This document shows positions 18,441 to 26,909 of a stretch of 64,000 nucleotides of DNA, piece by piece. Made by a program: the position numbers and the translations under genes. The notes beneath the pieces are model-generated. The model was not told the DNA's origin. It saw only the letters and a list, made by a program, of their open reading frames with translations, and ran no database searches. This DNA is from Bacteroides sp. M10 (GTDB lineage Bacteria; Bacteroidota; Bacteroidia; Bacteroidales; Bacteroidaceae), in contig NZ_CP060488.1 of NCBI RefSeq assembly GCF_014334015.1, forward strand, positions 1,818,501 through 1,882,500. The letters run 5' to 3'. Within the stretch, counting starts at the first letter, position 1; each line of letters starts with the position of its first letter.

Positions 18441-20036
18441 CTATTTTTGTACTAATACCCTGATTGATGAACGAGATAATTTAAGTTTTAGGTTATTCTC
18501 TTGCGTGTTGACCGTTTCTGTTGATTCTATCAGATTATCACCTTCCGGTAGGCGTCCTTCCATATATTTGTAGACATTGTATTCTCCATTGGCACCTTCT
18601 TTATCATTTTCCAACTGTATCATCTTGTCTTTGTCTGTAGCGTTGGAAAGTACATACGTCCATTTTCCCTCTGTGTTGAGAAAAGCACTTCCGGCTATCA
18701 ACTCGTCGCCGAGATCCAATGGATATACTTCGTCGCCCTGGCGGACAAAACGTGTCAACAGACTATATGCATAGTATTGAGGACGTACCTCGTAGTCTTC
18801 CTTGATTTTGGAATATACATCTGGGTCTTCGGTATAAGCGGATTTTAGATATTTCCATAAACCGAGTTGCTGCATTTCCGAATAGGAGGCATTGCGGTTA
18901 TAATATTGATCGATCAGACTCCAGTAGCTTACTCCGCAAGCACCGGCATTCAGATAGTTCAGAGCAACGCGGATTAGCTGTACCCCTCGCGTATATGTGT
19001 CTATACCATATTGACGGGCACTTCCGTATCCAGGGAAACCGAATTCTCCAACAAAATGTCTTTTACCTCCTGCAGAAGCTATATTTTGACGTTCCCAATT
19101 TACGAGAGTCGAATTAGGGGTGTTGTAGTCAAACTTGTATACATGAGAGTTATACAGATCGGCTTCATCGTTTGTGAAAGCGGAAACACAGGCAGCGATA
19201 TATCCGGGTGTACCGTCTGTATTGTCAGAAAGGTTGAAGTGTACCTTACTGCGTATTCCATCTGCTTTAAACTTGATATCCAGTGCTTTCACCATGGGGG
19301 CGTAGGTGTCCTGCCAACCCATGGTTTCAAAATCACCTTGCCACATGATGCGGCCGTAACCTGCTATATGACTGTCAGGTTCATTGAATGGAGTAATTTG
19401 ATTGATACAGGTATAATGTTTTTCTTCAATCAGGTATTTCACCATTGTGGAGAAGTTTTCTGCAAATTCTTCATAGTTATCTATACCGGCAATCCAACCC
19501 GGATTAACGTTATAACTTCGTGCATCACACAAGAAATGCTTTTGACCATTGTTAATGCCTGATAGTAATTCGATATTGGTAATGGCTCCCCATACGACTA
19601 ATGTCACTCCGATATTATTCTCCTGGGCCAGATCCAATACTTTGTATACAGATTGCATTTCTTCCGAATCAAAAGTGAATTTGCTCATATTCGCGACATT
19701 AGGATCGTTGTTGTCATTGGAGGGTTCCCACCATTGTGGCTGCATCATGATTCGGAATTGTTGTACTTTCATTTTCTTTACCCGTTGTACAACTATATTT
19801 TCCCAATCTTCAGCCTTTGAACCATCATTGCGGGTGATGTTTTGTGAGAAGAAGTGTGGATCCATCTCGACACCGATAGCATGAACCGGAGTTCCTGTTG
19901 AATTCCCTACTGCAACAGGATAATAGTTGCAAGCCGGGCAATCGTCATATTTGTTATAATCATCCGAGCAGGCGGACATTCCCCAAAGTGTGCAAACAAT
20001 ACTCAATAGAGTTTTACTGATATGTGTCATTTTCAT
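18441..20036 (-). CDS. Clan GH-A glycosidase lipoprotein (GH5/GH30/GH39-like)
   Basis: This lipoprotein enzyme (about 531 residues from the ATG at 20036; the ATGs at 20042 and 20030 are alternatives) has a lipobox GMSAC. The catalytic barrel begins near HAIGVEMDPHFFSQN. Glu219 in TPFNEPD is the expected acid/base and Glu331 in FVGEFGFPG the expected nucleophile, the strand-4 and strand-7 glutamates of clan GH-A retaining enzymes. A C-terminal beta-sandwich (about 410-531) starts after YYAYSLLTRFVR and resembles those of GH30, GH39 and GH51. It is a full-length relative of the C-terminal module of the fusion enzyme at 11532-15041. It follows the gmhA-like gene by about 28 bases. I cannot assign a CAZy family by eye; an endo- or exo-beta-glycosidase role is inferred. 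Confidence 0.82.
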   Translation of the reverse strand: MKMTHISKTLLSIVCTLWGMSACSDDYNKYDDCPACNYYPVAVGNSTGTPVHAIGVEMDPHFFSQNITRNDGSKAEDWENIVVQRVKKMKVQQFRIMMQPQWWEPSNDNNDPNVANMSKFTFDSEEMQSVYKVLDLAQENNIGVTLVVWGAITNIELLSGINNGQKHFLCDARSYNVNPGWIAGIDNYEEFAENFSTMVKYLIEEKHYTCINQITPFNEPDSHIAGYGRIMWQGDFETMGWQDTYAPMVKALDIKFKADGIRSKVHFNLSDNTDGTPGYIAACVSAFTNDEADLYNSHVYKFDYNTPNSTLVNWERQNIASAGGKRHFVGEFGFPGYGSARQYGIDTYTRGVQLIRVALNYLNAGACGVSYWSLIDQYYNRNASYSEMQQLGLWKYLKSAYTEDPDVYSKIKEDYEVRPQYYAYSLLTRFVRQGDEVYPLDLGDELIAGSAFLNTEGKWTYVLSNATDKDKMIQLENDKEGANGEYNVYKYMEGRLPEGDNLIESTETVNTQENNLKLKLSRSSIRVLVQK

Positions 20037-20064
20037 TGCCATATTGATTAAATTTAGTAGGTTA

Positions 20065-20643
20065 TTATTCAAAGCCTAATTCTGCCTCAATTGCCTGAAT
20101 CAGAATGTGGATAACTTTGATGTGAATTTCTTGTATTCTGTCGGAATGTGCTGCTCGTGGCGCGCAGACTGCAATGTCTGCCAGTCGTGACAGTTCATTC
20201 TCTCCTTTTGAAGTCAGCGCTATCACTTTCATTCCATTGTTGTGTGCTTGTACGGCAGCTTTCAGTATGTTCTCGGAATGTCCGCTTGTGCTGATGGCCA
20301 ATAATACATCTCCCTTACATCCCATAGCTTCTACATAGCGGGAGAAGATCTCGTTGAACGAAAAATCATTTCCCACACAGGTCATGTAAGCCGGGTCATT
20401 GATTGCAATTGCCGGTAGCGGGATGCGGTTGTTGCGGTAACGTCCGGTTAGTTCTTCTGCAAAGTGGGTGGCGTCACATAAAGAACCTCCATTACCACAG
20501 CTGATAATCTTATTTCCGGCTTTTAATGCTTCGGCGCAGGTAGAGGCTGCCTGTGAAATAATCCCGACTGTTGTTGTTTCCTCAAGAAAGCTCTCCAACG
20601 TTTGCCGAGCCTCTTCCAGTGTTGTTTCAATAAGCTCTTTCAT
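20065..20643 (-). CDS. gmhA: Sedoheptulose-7-phosphate isomerase (GmhA family, SIS domain)
   Basis: This 192-residue cytoplasmic protein has the same length as E. coli GmhA and aligns with it along its whole length. GmhA interconverts sedoheptulose 7-phosphate and D-glycero-D-manno-heptose 7-phosphate. The SIS phosphosugar site is clear (CGNGGSLCDATHFAEELTGR; ISTSGHSEN). His60, Glu64 and His179 line up with the family metal/catalytic residues His61, Glu65 and His180 of E. coli. Family members normally feed LPS or capsule heptose synthesis, yet here the gene sits inside a degradative locus, five bases after a ROK kinase gene and before a glycosidase gene, with no hldE, gmhB or hldD homologue nearby. 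Running in reverse it would pass a phosphorylated heptose into the pentose phosphate pathway. Acting on mannose 6-phosphate is an alternative. Confidence 0.9.
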   Translation of the reverse strand: MKELIETTLEEARQTLESFLEETTTVGIISQAASTCAEALKAGNKIISCGNGGSLCDATHFAEELTGRYRNNRIPLPAIAINDPAYMTCVGNDFSFNEIFSRYVEAMGCKGDVLLAISTSGHSENILKAAVQAHNNGMKVIALTSKGENELSRLADIAVCAPRAAHSDRIQEIHIKVIHILIQAIEAELGFE

Positions 20644-20648
20644 AATAG

Positions 20649-20660
20649 TTAATCGGTTAA
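20649..20660. promoter_or_regulatory. Putative LacI-family operator at the ROK/gmhA junction
   Basis: The 12-mer TTAATCGGTTAA is a near-palindrome and is identical to the one upstream of lacI (27934-27945); the identity continues for two further bases (GT). It covers the stop codon of the ROK kinase gene. LacI-family proteins bind palindromes with a central CG step, so this may be an intragenic operator. The match could also be chance, since it overlaps coding sequence. Confidence 0.45.
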
Positions 20661-21617
20661 GTTAGCGGCTACAGAAAGAGCTGCATAATCTCCTATCTGC
20701 TCTCCCAAGGCGGCTGGTTTCACTTTACATACTCTGTTTGCACAGGATAATGCTTCCTGATCGATTATCTTTTGCATGATGGGTTCCATCATATTTTTAT
20801 TCCGGGTATAGATGCCACCTATCACAATGACTTCCGGATTCAAGATATCGATCACCATGGATAATCCTTTTCCCAGATAAATAGCAGACGTCTCATATAT
20901 GCTTTGGGCTAATTTATCACCTTTGGCAGCTTCTTCAGCCACTTTTCGGGCAGTAAGCTGATCTAGTTCCTGTAAGGTACACCATTCAACTTTCTGTCCG
21001 GTCTGCAATTTCTCCATCACATACATTTTGGAGAGTTGAGCAATACCTCCACCGCTGGCAAATCCCTCAAAAGAGCCCTTTTTACCGTAACCTATCGGAC
21101 CGAAATCCGACAGGCGGATATGTCCCAGTTCTCCGGCATTGTCATTGGTGCCCGTATACAGTTTGCCATTTAATATTAATCCTGCTCCCAGTCCCGTACC
21201 GAATGTGAGAAAGACCATATTCTTAGTTCCTTTTCCTGCTCCGAACTTCCATTCGGCTAAAGCACAGGCATTGGCATCATTGTGTAGACTGGTTTTAATG
21301 CCCGTCTTTTTTTCCACCATTGCCACAATGGGGATGTTGTCCCATCCCGGTAGGTTAGGGGGAGACATCACGATGCCTGTTTCACTGTTGAGAGGACCTC
21401 CGCAACAGATTCCAATCGCTTTTGTGTTAGTAGGGGTTAGCTGGTGGAGGTTCATCATCTTTTCGGTTTCACAGAGAATTCTGGCTATTGTTTCGTCGAC
21501 TGTGGTCGTATCAAATTTCTTTTTGTCGATGATATGTAGCTCGTCGTTTTCTTTGATACCGTAGATGATGGCGCATTTGGTGCCTCCTACGTCAATTCCT
21601 AACAAGTTCTCTTTCAT
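20649..21617 (-). CDS. ROK family sugar kinase lacking the usual zinc-binding cysteines
   Basis: This 322-residue cytoplasmic kinase has the ROK layout: phosphate-binding loop LLGIDVGGTKCA near residues 5-16, the catalytic Asp in LHNDANACALAEW, FGTGLGAGLI, and GELGH. ROK kinases phosphorylate hexoses such as glucose, mannose, fructose or N-acetylhexosamines. The family zinc motif CxCGxxGCxE, expected just after GELGH, reads GYGKKGSFE here, so all cysteines are missing while the downstream Glu and the His of GELGH remain. The gene begins five bases after the GH2 stop and ends five bases before gmhA, so kinase and isomerase are almost certainly made together. It probably phosphorylates the sugar imported by the MFS carrier; whether that sugar is a hexose or a heptose is open. 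Confidence 0.88.
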   Translation of the reverse strand: MKENLLGIDVGGTKCAIIYGIKENDELHIIDKKKFDTTTVDETIARILCETEKMMNLHQLTPTNTKAIGICCGGPLNSETGIVMSPPNLPGWDNIPIVAMVEKKTGIKTSLHNDANACALAEWKFGAGKGTKNMVFLTFGTGLGAGLILNGKLYTGTNDNAGELGHIRLSDFGPIGYGKKGSFEGFASGGGIAQLSKMYVMEKLQTGQKVEWCTLQELDQLTARKVAEEAAKGDKLAQSIYETSAIYLGKGLSMVIDILNPEVIVIGGIYTRNKNMMEPIMQKIIDQEALSCANRVCKVKPAALGEQIGDYAALSVAANLTD

Positions 21618-21622
21618 AACTA

Positions 21623-24025
21623 TTATTTTTTAGCGTATAATCCGGTTTTTTGTAACAGCCGCTTGTATTCTTTCAAGTTGAAAGGTGCCTTGCCGTATAG
21701 GTAATGATTCATGAATTTCTGATTACCGATCTGGTATTGGATCAGATAGATTCCTTGACCGCTTTCTTCCGGTAGTGAGGCTATTCTGACCTTTTGATTG
21801 GCTGGAATACGGAAAGTGCTCTCATAGATTTTACGTCCTGAGGATGCATCTGTTACCGTTACATTACCACTTTGTACGTTGCGTGTGTCATTCGTTCCTA
21901 TCAGTGGGTAATTTCCGCCTTCTGCATCATTGATTAGTACACAAACATCCTGTTGAACATTCTTGATGAAATAATATGCCATCTTCTTTGAATTGTAGTA
22001 GTCAACAATCGCATCAGAGATCACTGGCCATCCATCCCGCAGGTTCCACCAGATAATACCAGTCTTGTCGTCAAACTTCTTTCCACGCCACATCTCTATG
22101 AAATATTTCATAGCTTCTGCCTGTACGGATTGAGAAGCGAATATAAAATCATCCAGTTTGGAGGGAACTTCACCAAAAAGTAAACGTACCTGATTAATCA
22201 TAAGATTATTGCGATCGAATGTCTTTCCCCATTCTGGGAATCTACGAACAGATTTGGTAACCCATTCATCATTCCATTCATGATTTTTTGTCCAGGGATA
22301 TACGGCATCTTTCGTCATCATTTTCTGGAGACTTTCTAAATTAGGGCAGCCGTGATAGCCGATTTCACTGACAAAGCAGCAGGTAGCATCCGTATAGAAT
22401 TTGTCTTTGTAATATCCTCTGGGACCCCATAAATGGTTTTCTGGTAAATATTGGTCAGCACTTCCTCTTTCATATACCGCTTGGCTGTAGTAAGGAGAGC
22501 TGGGAAGATAAGGGCGAGTAGGGTCAAACTCATAAATAATTGCCGGGAGGACCTTGCGGCTAACTACATCCTGATTTGGATTAATATTAAATGGTTGCAA
22601 AGACCAGCGCAGTGCACAATCGTCTTCATTATTTCCTGACCATAAAACGAGTGATGGATGATTACGTAACTTGCATACAACAGAAATGGCCTCTTCTTCC
22701 AATGCTTGTGTAAATGAGCTGCGTTGAGGATAGAAAGTGCATCCCATCGTAAAATCCTGCCATACCATAATGCCGTTTTCATCGCATAAATCAAAGAAAT
22801 GATGATCTTCATACACGTTGCCACCCCAACAACGTATCATATTGCAGTTTAATTCTACAGCCATGCGGATAGATTCGTCTACGAAAGAATGATCCCGGCT
22901 ATGGAGTGCATCCATGGGTACCCAATTGGTTCCGTGAATAAAAATAGGTTCTCCATTGACTATGAAACAGAATTTACCCGGATGATCCGGTGGGAGGTTG
23001 ATGTCTGTAATGTCTAGTTGAATCGTGCGGAGGCCTACCCGTTTATTATCTGTTGATAAAATAGTGCCGTCAGAATCTACTAACTCTACTTTTGCATCAT
23101 ATAAAGCCGGTTCTCCATATCCTCTTGGCCACCATAAATCAGCATTCTTGATTTCCATTATATATCGAAATGCTGGGGAAACGACAACAGAGCTTCCTTT
23201 ATATATTTCTTTCCCATGGCGACTTAATGTATATACGGCTTTCACTTTGTCGAACTTTTCGAAAGGTAGTTTTACTTGTATATCAGTATACAAACGTACA
23301 TTTCTGGTAGCAGTGTCTACATTGGCGACCATATAGTGAACATCTGTGAGACGTGCCGGATTCAATACGCGTAATTCTACATCTCTCCACAAACCTGCAC
23401 TGACTAATCGTGGCAGAATGTCCCATCCATAGGTGTGCGGAGCTTTTCTGATGAATACGGATTCTTCAGACGGGAAGTTTCCAATACTGAATGTCCCTAA
23501 CAGATGTTTTTGTCCTTCAATAACAGATGAACGGAGTATCACTTGGAGTTGATTGCTTTCTCCTGCTTTTATTTCTTTAGTTACATCAAAAGCATGTTCA
23601 ATCATCATATTTTCTGCTTTGCCAATGTGCTTTCCATTCAGCCATATATCGGCCAGACAGTCTATTCCGGCAAAGAAGAGTTGATATTGTTGTCCTGGTT
23701 TTAGTTGTGGCGCTACGAATGATTTGGAATAACACCATTGATAGCCTTCCCATTTGCGTAATTCATTTACATTACTGCCAATCATCGGATCTTTAATTAA
23801 GTTGGCAGCCATTAGGTCTAGTTCTACATTACCGGGGACTTGGGCTGATAGATGTTTCACTTCAGCTAGTTGTATGTCCTTGGGCGAAGTTATAGGTTCT
23901 TCAGGTTGCATCCAATAAGAGAGTTCCCATGTTCCATTTAAGGAGATGGAACTACCGGAATCGGCAAAAACACCACTTGTACAAGTGAGAAATATCAAAA
24001 ATAGCAGTGTACTGATTTTATTCAT
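21623..24025 (-). CDS. GH2 beta-mannosidase-like exo-glycosidase
   Basis: This secreted enzyme is about 800 residues from the ATG at 24025, chosen because it opens a good signal peptide (KISTLLFLIFLTCTSGVFA). It shows the GH2 order of sugar-binding jelly roll (about 25-190), immunoglobulin-like sandwich and TIM barrel. Glu467 in WSGNNED is the acid/base; the Asn-Asn-Glu form typifies beta-mannosidases rather than beta-galactosidases. Glu554 in FVSEIGYHG is the nucleophile. Beta-mannosidases remove terminal beta-mannose from mannans or N-glycan cores. It lies between the GH78 gene (92-base gap) and the ROK kinase (five-base gap). Other beta-glycoside specificity cannot be excluded. Confidence 0.88.
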   Translation of the reverse strand: MNKISTLLFLIFLTCTSGVFADSGSSISLNGTWELSYWMQPEEPITSPKDIQLAEVKHLSAQVPGNVELDLMAANLIKDPMIGSNVNELRKWEGYQWCYSKSFVAPQLKPGQQYQLFFAGIDCLADIWLNGKHIGKAENMMIEHAFDVTKEIKAGESNQLQVILRSSVIEGQKHLLGTFSIGNFPSEESVFIRKAPHTYGWDILPRLVSAGLWRDVELRVLNPARLTDVHYMVANVDTATRNVRLYTDIQVKLPFEKFDKVKAVYTLSRHGKEIYKGSSVVVSPAFRYIMEIKNADLWWPRGYGEPALYDAKVELVDSDGTILSTDNKRVGLRTIQLDITDINLPPDHPGKFCFIVNGEPIFIHGTNWVPMDALHSRDHSFVDESIRMAVELNCNMIRCWGGNVYEDHHFFDLCDENGIMVWQDFTMGCTFYPQRSSFTQALEEEAISVVCKLRNHPSLVLWSGNNEDDCALRWSLQPFNINPNQDVVSRKVLPAIIYEFDPTRPYLPSSPYYSQAVYERGSADQYLPENHLWGPRGYYKDKFYTDATCCFVSEIGYHGCPNLESLQKMMTKDAVYPWTKNHEWNDEWVTKSVRRFPEWGKTFDRNNLMINQVRLLFGEVPSKLDDFIFASQSVQAEAMKYFIEMWRGKKFDDKTGIIWWNLRDGWPVISDAIVDYYNSKKMAYYFIKNVQQDVCVLINDAEGGNYPLIGTNDTRNVQSGNVTVTDASSGRKIYESTFRIPANQKVRIASLPEESGQGIYLIQYQIGNQKFMNHYLYGKAPFNLKEYKRLLQKTGLYAKK

Positions 24026-24147
24026 TGTTAATAGATTTGATTGATGGTGTGACAAAGTAACTAGTGTTATATTTTTATAGTATTACATAACGGTCTCATT
24101 TTTGCTTCTTTATATACCTCTATTAAACCTCCTTTCTTTTGTTTCAA

Positions 24148-26784
24148 TTAAAATGTGAGTTGATGTTTTCCTGACCTTAAATCTATCTTTTTACCATTAT
24201 ATTCTACTGTTGCATTCGTATTGACTGGGATCGTGACTTTGAGAATCACTTGTTCTCCTTTACGTTCCCATTCAGAACGAATGATTCCGTTTACAGATTT
24301 ATATTCTGCTTTTACCCAGTCAAGACCTTTTACGAAATGAGGTTGGATAAGAGTATGTTTGAATCCGGGTTTCTGTTCATCATAATTAATGCCTGCCAAT
24401 ACATTGTACATCCATGCGTTAATGTCTCCAAGAAACATGTGATTTACAGAGGCATCTCTAAATTCAGGTGAAAGTATCCATGTTTCTGCCAGTGTAGTGA
24501 AACCTTGTTTTATCCAGTTACCCCAAGATGGAGCTTCTTCTTGTGCGGCCATCTGATATGCCAAGTCAGCATATCCATATTTGGAAAGCATCCGCAGGAC
24601 TGTTTTACTGCCTAAAACTCCAAAATCGAGCAGGTTTTTATTGGCTTTTATCATCGTAGAAAGATTATCTGCAACCTGCTGTTCGTATTCTTTAGGAACG
24701 ATTCCAAGGTATAAGGCAACTCCTTGTGCTGCTTGCGAACCATTGGCATAAATAGCTTTGGATGTGTCGAAGTATTTGTGATTGATAAGCAATTTCAATT
24801 CTTCTGCTTTCTTAGCATAACTACTACCATCTTTTCCAATGAGTTCTGCAAATTTAGCCATATACAGATTGTCTAAATAATAATAGCAGGTAGTGGTGAA
24901 TTCTGTAGGGGTTTGTGTTTTATGGAATACCCAGTCACCAATTCCGTAAGTTACGGTTCCTTCCGCGTCCTCGCGTCCTGCGAGGTAGGCAAGGTATTTG
25001 GTGCATACAGGCCATAGTTTTTCGATGCTTCTTGTATCTCCATAGTAGTGGTAAATTGCCATTGGCACGATAAACATGGCAGCATCCCATACAGGACCTA
25101 TCCAGTCATCATAGCCCCATCCGGAACTAGGAATGATTCCCGATATACGTCCTTCTTCATTTTGATTATCAATCATATCATCCAGCCATTTTTCATAGAA
25201 AGTAATACCATCGAAGTTTAATAATCCTAAATCCATTGTTATGTGTGCATCGGCAGTCCATCCATTTTTCTCTCGTTGGGGACAGTCAGTCGGGATACTC
25301 ATCAGATTTGATAAGTATGATTGATTAGCAGCTTTCCATATTTTATTTAATAGTTCATTTGAACAACTGAATTTACCAACAGGAGGAACAGCCGTATGTA
25401 TGAATTGAGCGGTTAAGCTCTCTTTAGTAAGTTTTACAGGACGATCTGAACGAACTTCTACATATTGAAATCCATGATATGTAAAATCTGGAGTGAATGT
25501 ACCTTGTTTTCCGTCCAATATATAAGTGTCTGTTTGAAAAGCGAGGCTAGGTAATGGTTTGTAGTAAATATCTAAGTTGCGCATTTCCAAGCGTCCGTTA
25601 TCTTTTAGCAATTCGCCGTGTTGCATACTGACTTTAGTGCCTTTCTTGCCATTGATAGAAAGAGTACAGACCCCTGACATATTAACTCCAAAATCGTATA
25701 CATAGACTGTATCACCAAAAGAACGCATATTGATTGGAGTGATAAATTGTTCCGTTTCAATAGCAGGCATGCTTTGTGATACTAGTAGGGGAGAAGGGGC
25801 AGCCACCTGAATTGCATTTGTCCATTTAGAGTCATCAAAACCCGGTTTGTCCCATCCGGCAATTGCAAGACATGCATCATAGGTATCACCACTATAAATA
25901 TTGTTTTGTATATAAGGACCGGTACTCGTTTTCCAAGTAGAATCTGAATGGATGGTTTGCTTTTCTCCATTTTTATATAATATCTCCATTTCGCAGATCA
26001 TTCTTGGGCGGTTACGCCAGCGGGCTTGCTCATAGCTCCATGTTGCTACAGGGGCCGATTCGTTGTAGAATCCGTTCCCAAGTATTGCAGATAGTACGTT
26101 CTCTCCTTTGAGCAGTTGCGAAGTGACGTCGTATGTGTTATACAGATTTCTTTTATCATAATGAGTAAACCCCGGATTGAGATGTGATGATGTTATTGAT
26201 TTACCATTTAATGTCATTTTATAATATGCAGCGGCACTTACATATAATCTTGCTTGTTGTATATCATCTTGAGCGATAAACGACTTGCGCAACATGGGCG
26301 CTGGCGTATAATCTTTATCATGATTATCAGTAATCCATACTCCTGTCCAGTCACTTTGGTTGAGTTGAGCTGTTTCAAAACTGGATATAGGAGAGATAAT
26401 CTTATGTTCCTTTGTTTTATCCCATACTATTACTTGCCAGTAATAACGAGTTCTGGATTTCAATTTTTCTGATCCTTGATAGGTCGCATGAGGAGTGTCA
26501 GAGTAAATAGTGTCAGATTGCCAGCTATTATCGGATGAGTTTCTCAAATCTTGTTCCCGGGTGGCGATATATAGCTGATAGCTGTCTTGAGAAAACTCTG
26601 TTGCATCTTCATTATTGGTTGTGTAATTCCAGGTAAAACGCGGTGCTGGTGAATCAATACCAATCGGAGAAATTTGATATTCACATCGCATATTTTCAAT
26701 ATCAATGTTGTTACTGCTACATGCCCATACTAGAAGTCCTAATAGAGCCAGCATGTATTTTTCATTTTTAATTTGGAACTTCAT
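24148..26784 (-). CDS. GH78 alpha-L-rhamnosidase-like lipoprotein
   Basis: This 878-residue protein has a lipobox (LGLLVWAC, Cys22) and a GH78 layout: an N-terminal fibronectin-like domain (about 35-140), two jelly-roll domains, the (alpha/alpha)6 barrel and a C-terminal beta domain. The barrel carries the family motif PTDCPQREKNGWTADAH, whose Glu is the expected general acid, then SGWGYDDWIGPVW and QEEAPSWGNWIKQGFTTLAETW. GH78 enzymes invert and remove terminal alpha-L-rhamnose. It is the first structural gene of the locus, after lacI, and the gap before it holds a likely LacI-type operator (26869-26880). Family call is secure; the rhamnosidase activity is inferred from family. Confidence 0.92.
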   Translation of the reverse strand: MKFQIKNEKYMLALLGLLVWACSSNNIDIENMRCEYQISPIGIDSPAPRFTWNYTTNNEDATEFSQDSYQLYIATREQDLRNSSDNSWQSDTIYSDTPHATYQGSEKLKSRTRYYWQVIVWDKTKEHKIISPISSFETAQLNQSDWTGVWITDNHDKDYTPAPMLRKSFIAQDDIQQARLYVSAAAYYKMTLNGKSITSSHLNPGFTHYDKRNLYNTYDVTSQLLKGENVLSAILGNGFYNESAPVATWSYEQARWRNRPRMICEMEILYKNGEKQTIHSDSTWKTSTGPYIQNNIYSGDTYDACLAIAGWDKPGFDDSKWTNAIQVAAPSPLLVSQSMPAIETEQFITPINMRSFGDTVYVYDFGVNMSGVCTLSINGKKGTKVSMQHGELLKDNGRLEMRNLDIYYKPLPSLAFQTDTYILDGKQGTFTPDFTYHGFQYVEVRSDRPVKLTKESLTAQFIHTAVPPVGKFSCSNELLNKIWKAANQSYLSNLMSIPTDCPQREKNGWTADAHITMDLGLLNFDGITFYEKWLDDMIDNQNEEGRISGIIPSSGWGYDDWIGPVWDAAMFIVPMAIYHYYGDTRSIEKLWPVCTKYLAYLAGREDAEGTVTYGIGDWVFHKTQTPTEFTTTCYYYLDNLYMAKFAELIGKDGSSYAKKAEELKLLINHKYFDTSKAIYANGSQAAQGVALYLGIVPKEYEQQVADNLSTMIKANKNLLDFGVLGSKTVLRMLSKYGYADLAYQMAAQEEAPSWGNWIKQGFTTLAETWILSPEFRDASVNHMFLGDINAWMYNVLAGINYDEQKPGFKHTLIQPHFVKGLDWVKAEYKSVNGIIRSEWERKGEQVILKVTIPVNTNATVEYNGKKIDLRSGKHQLTF

Positions 26785-26868
26785 AATTCTGTATCTTTAT
26801 GTTAATAATTAGAGGGCTATTTTCTTTATTATTACATCTGTTAATTTGATATCATTATTTATTCTCAC

Positions 26869-26880
26869 TAAACCGGTTAA
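26869..26880. promoter_or_regulatory. Putative LacI-family operator upstream of the GH78 gene
   Basis: TAAACCGGTTAA has a perfect AACCGGTT core with the central CG typical of LacI-family operators. It lies in the 125-bp gap between lacI and the GH78 gene, where it could control the main operon. It resembles the TTAATCGGTTAA sites at 27934 and 20649. Confidence 0.6.
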
Positions 26881-26909
26881 GTAAATGAAGAAAAAATATA
26901 AAATCACGA

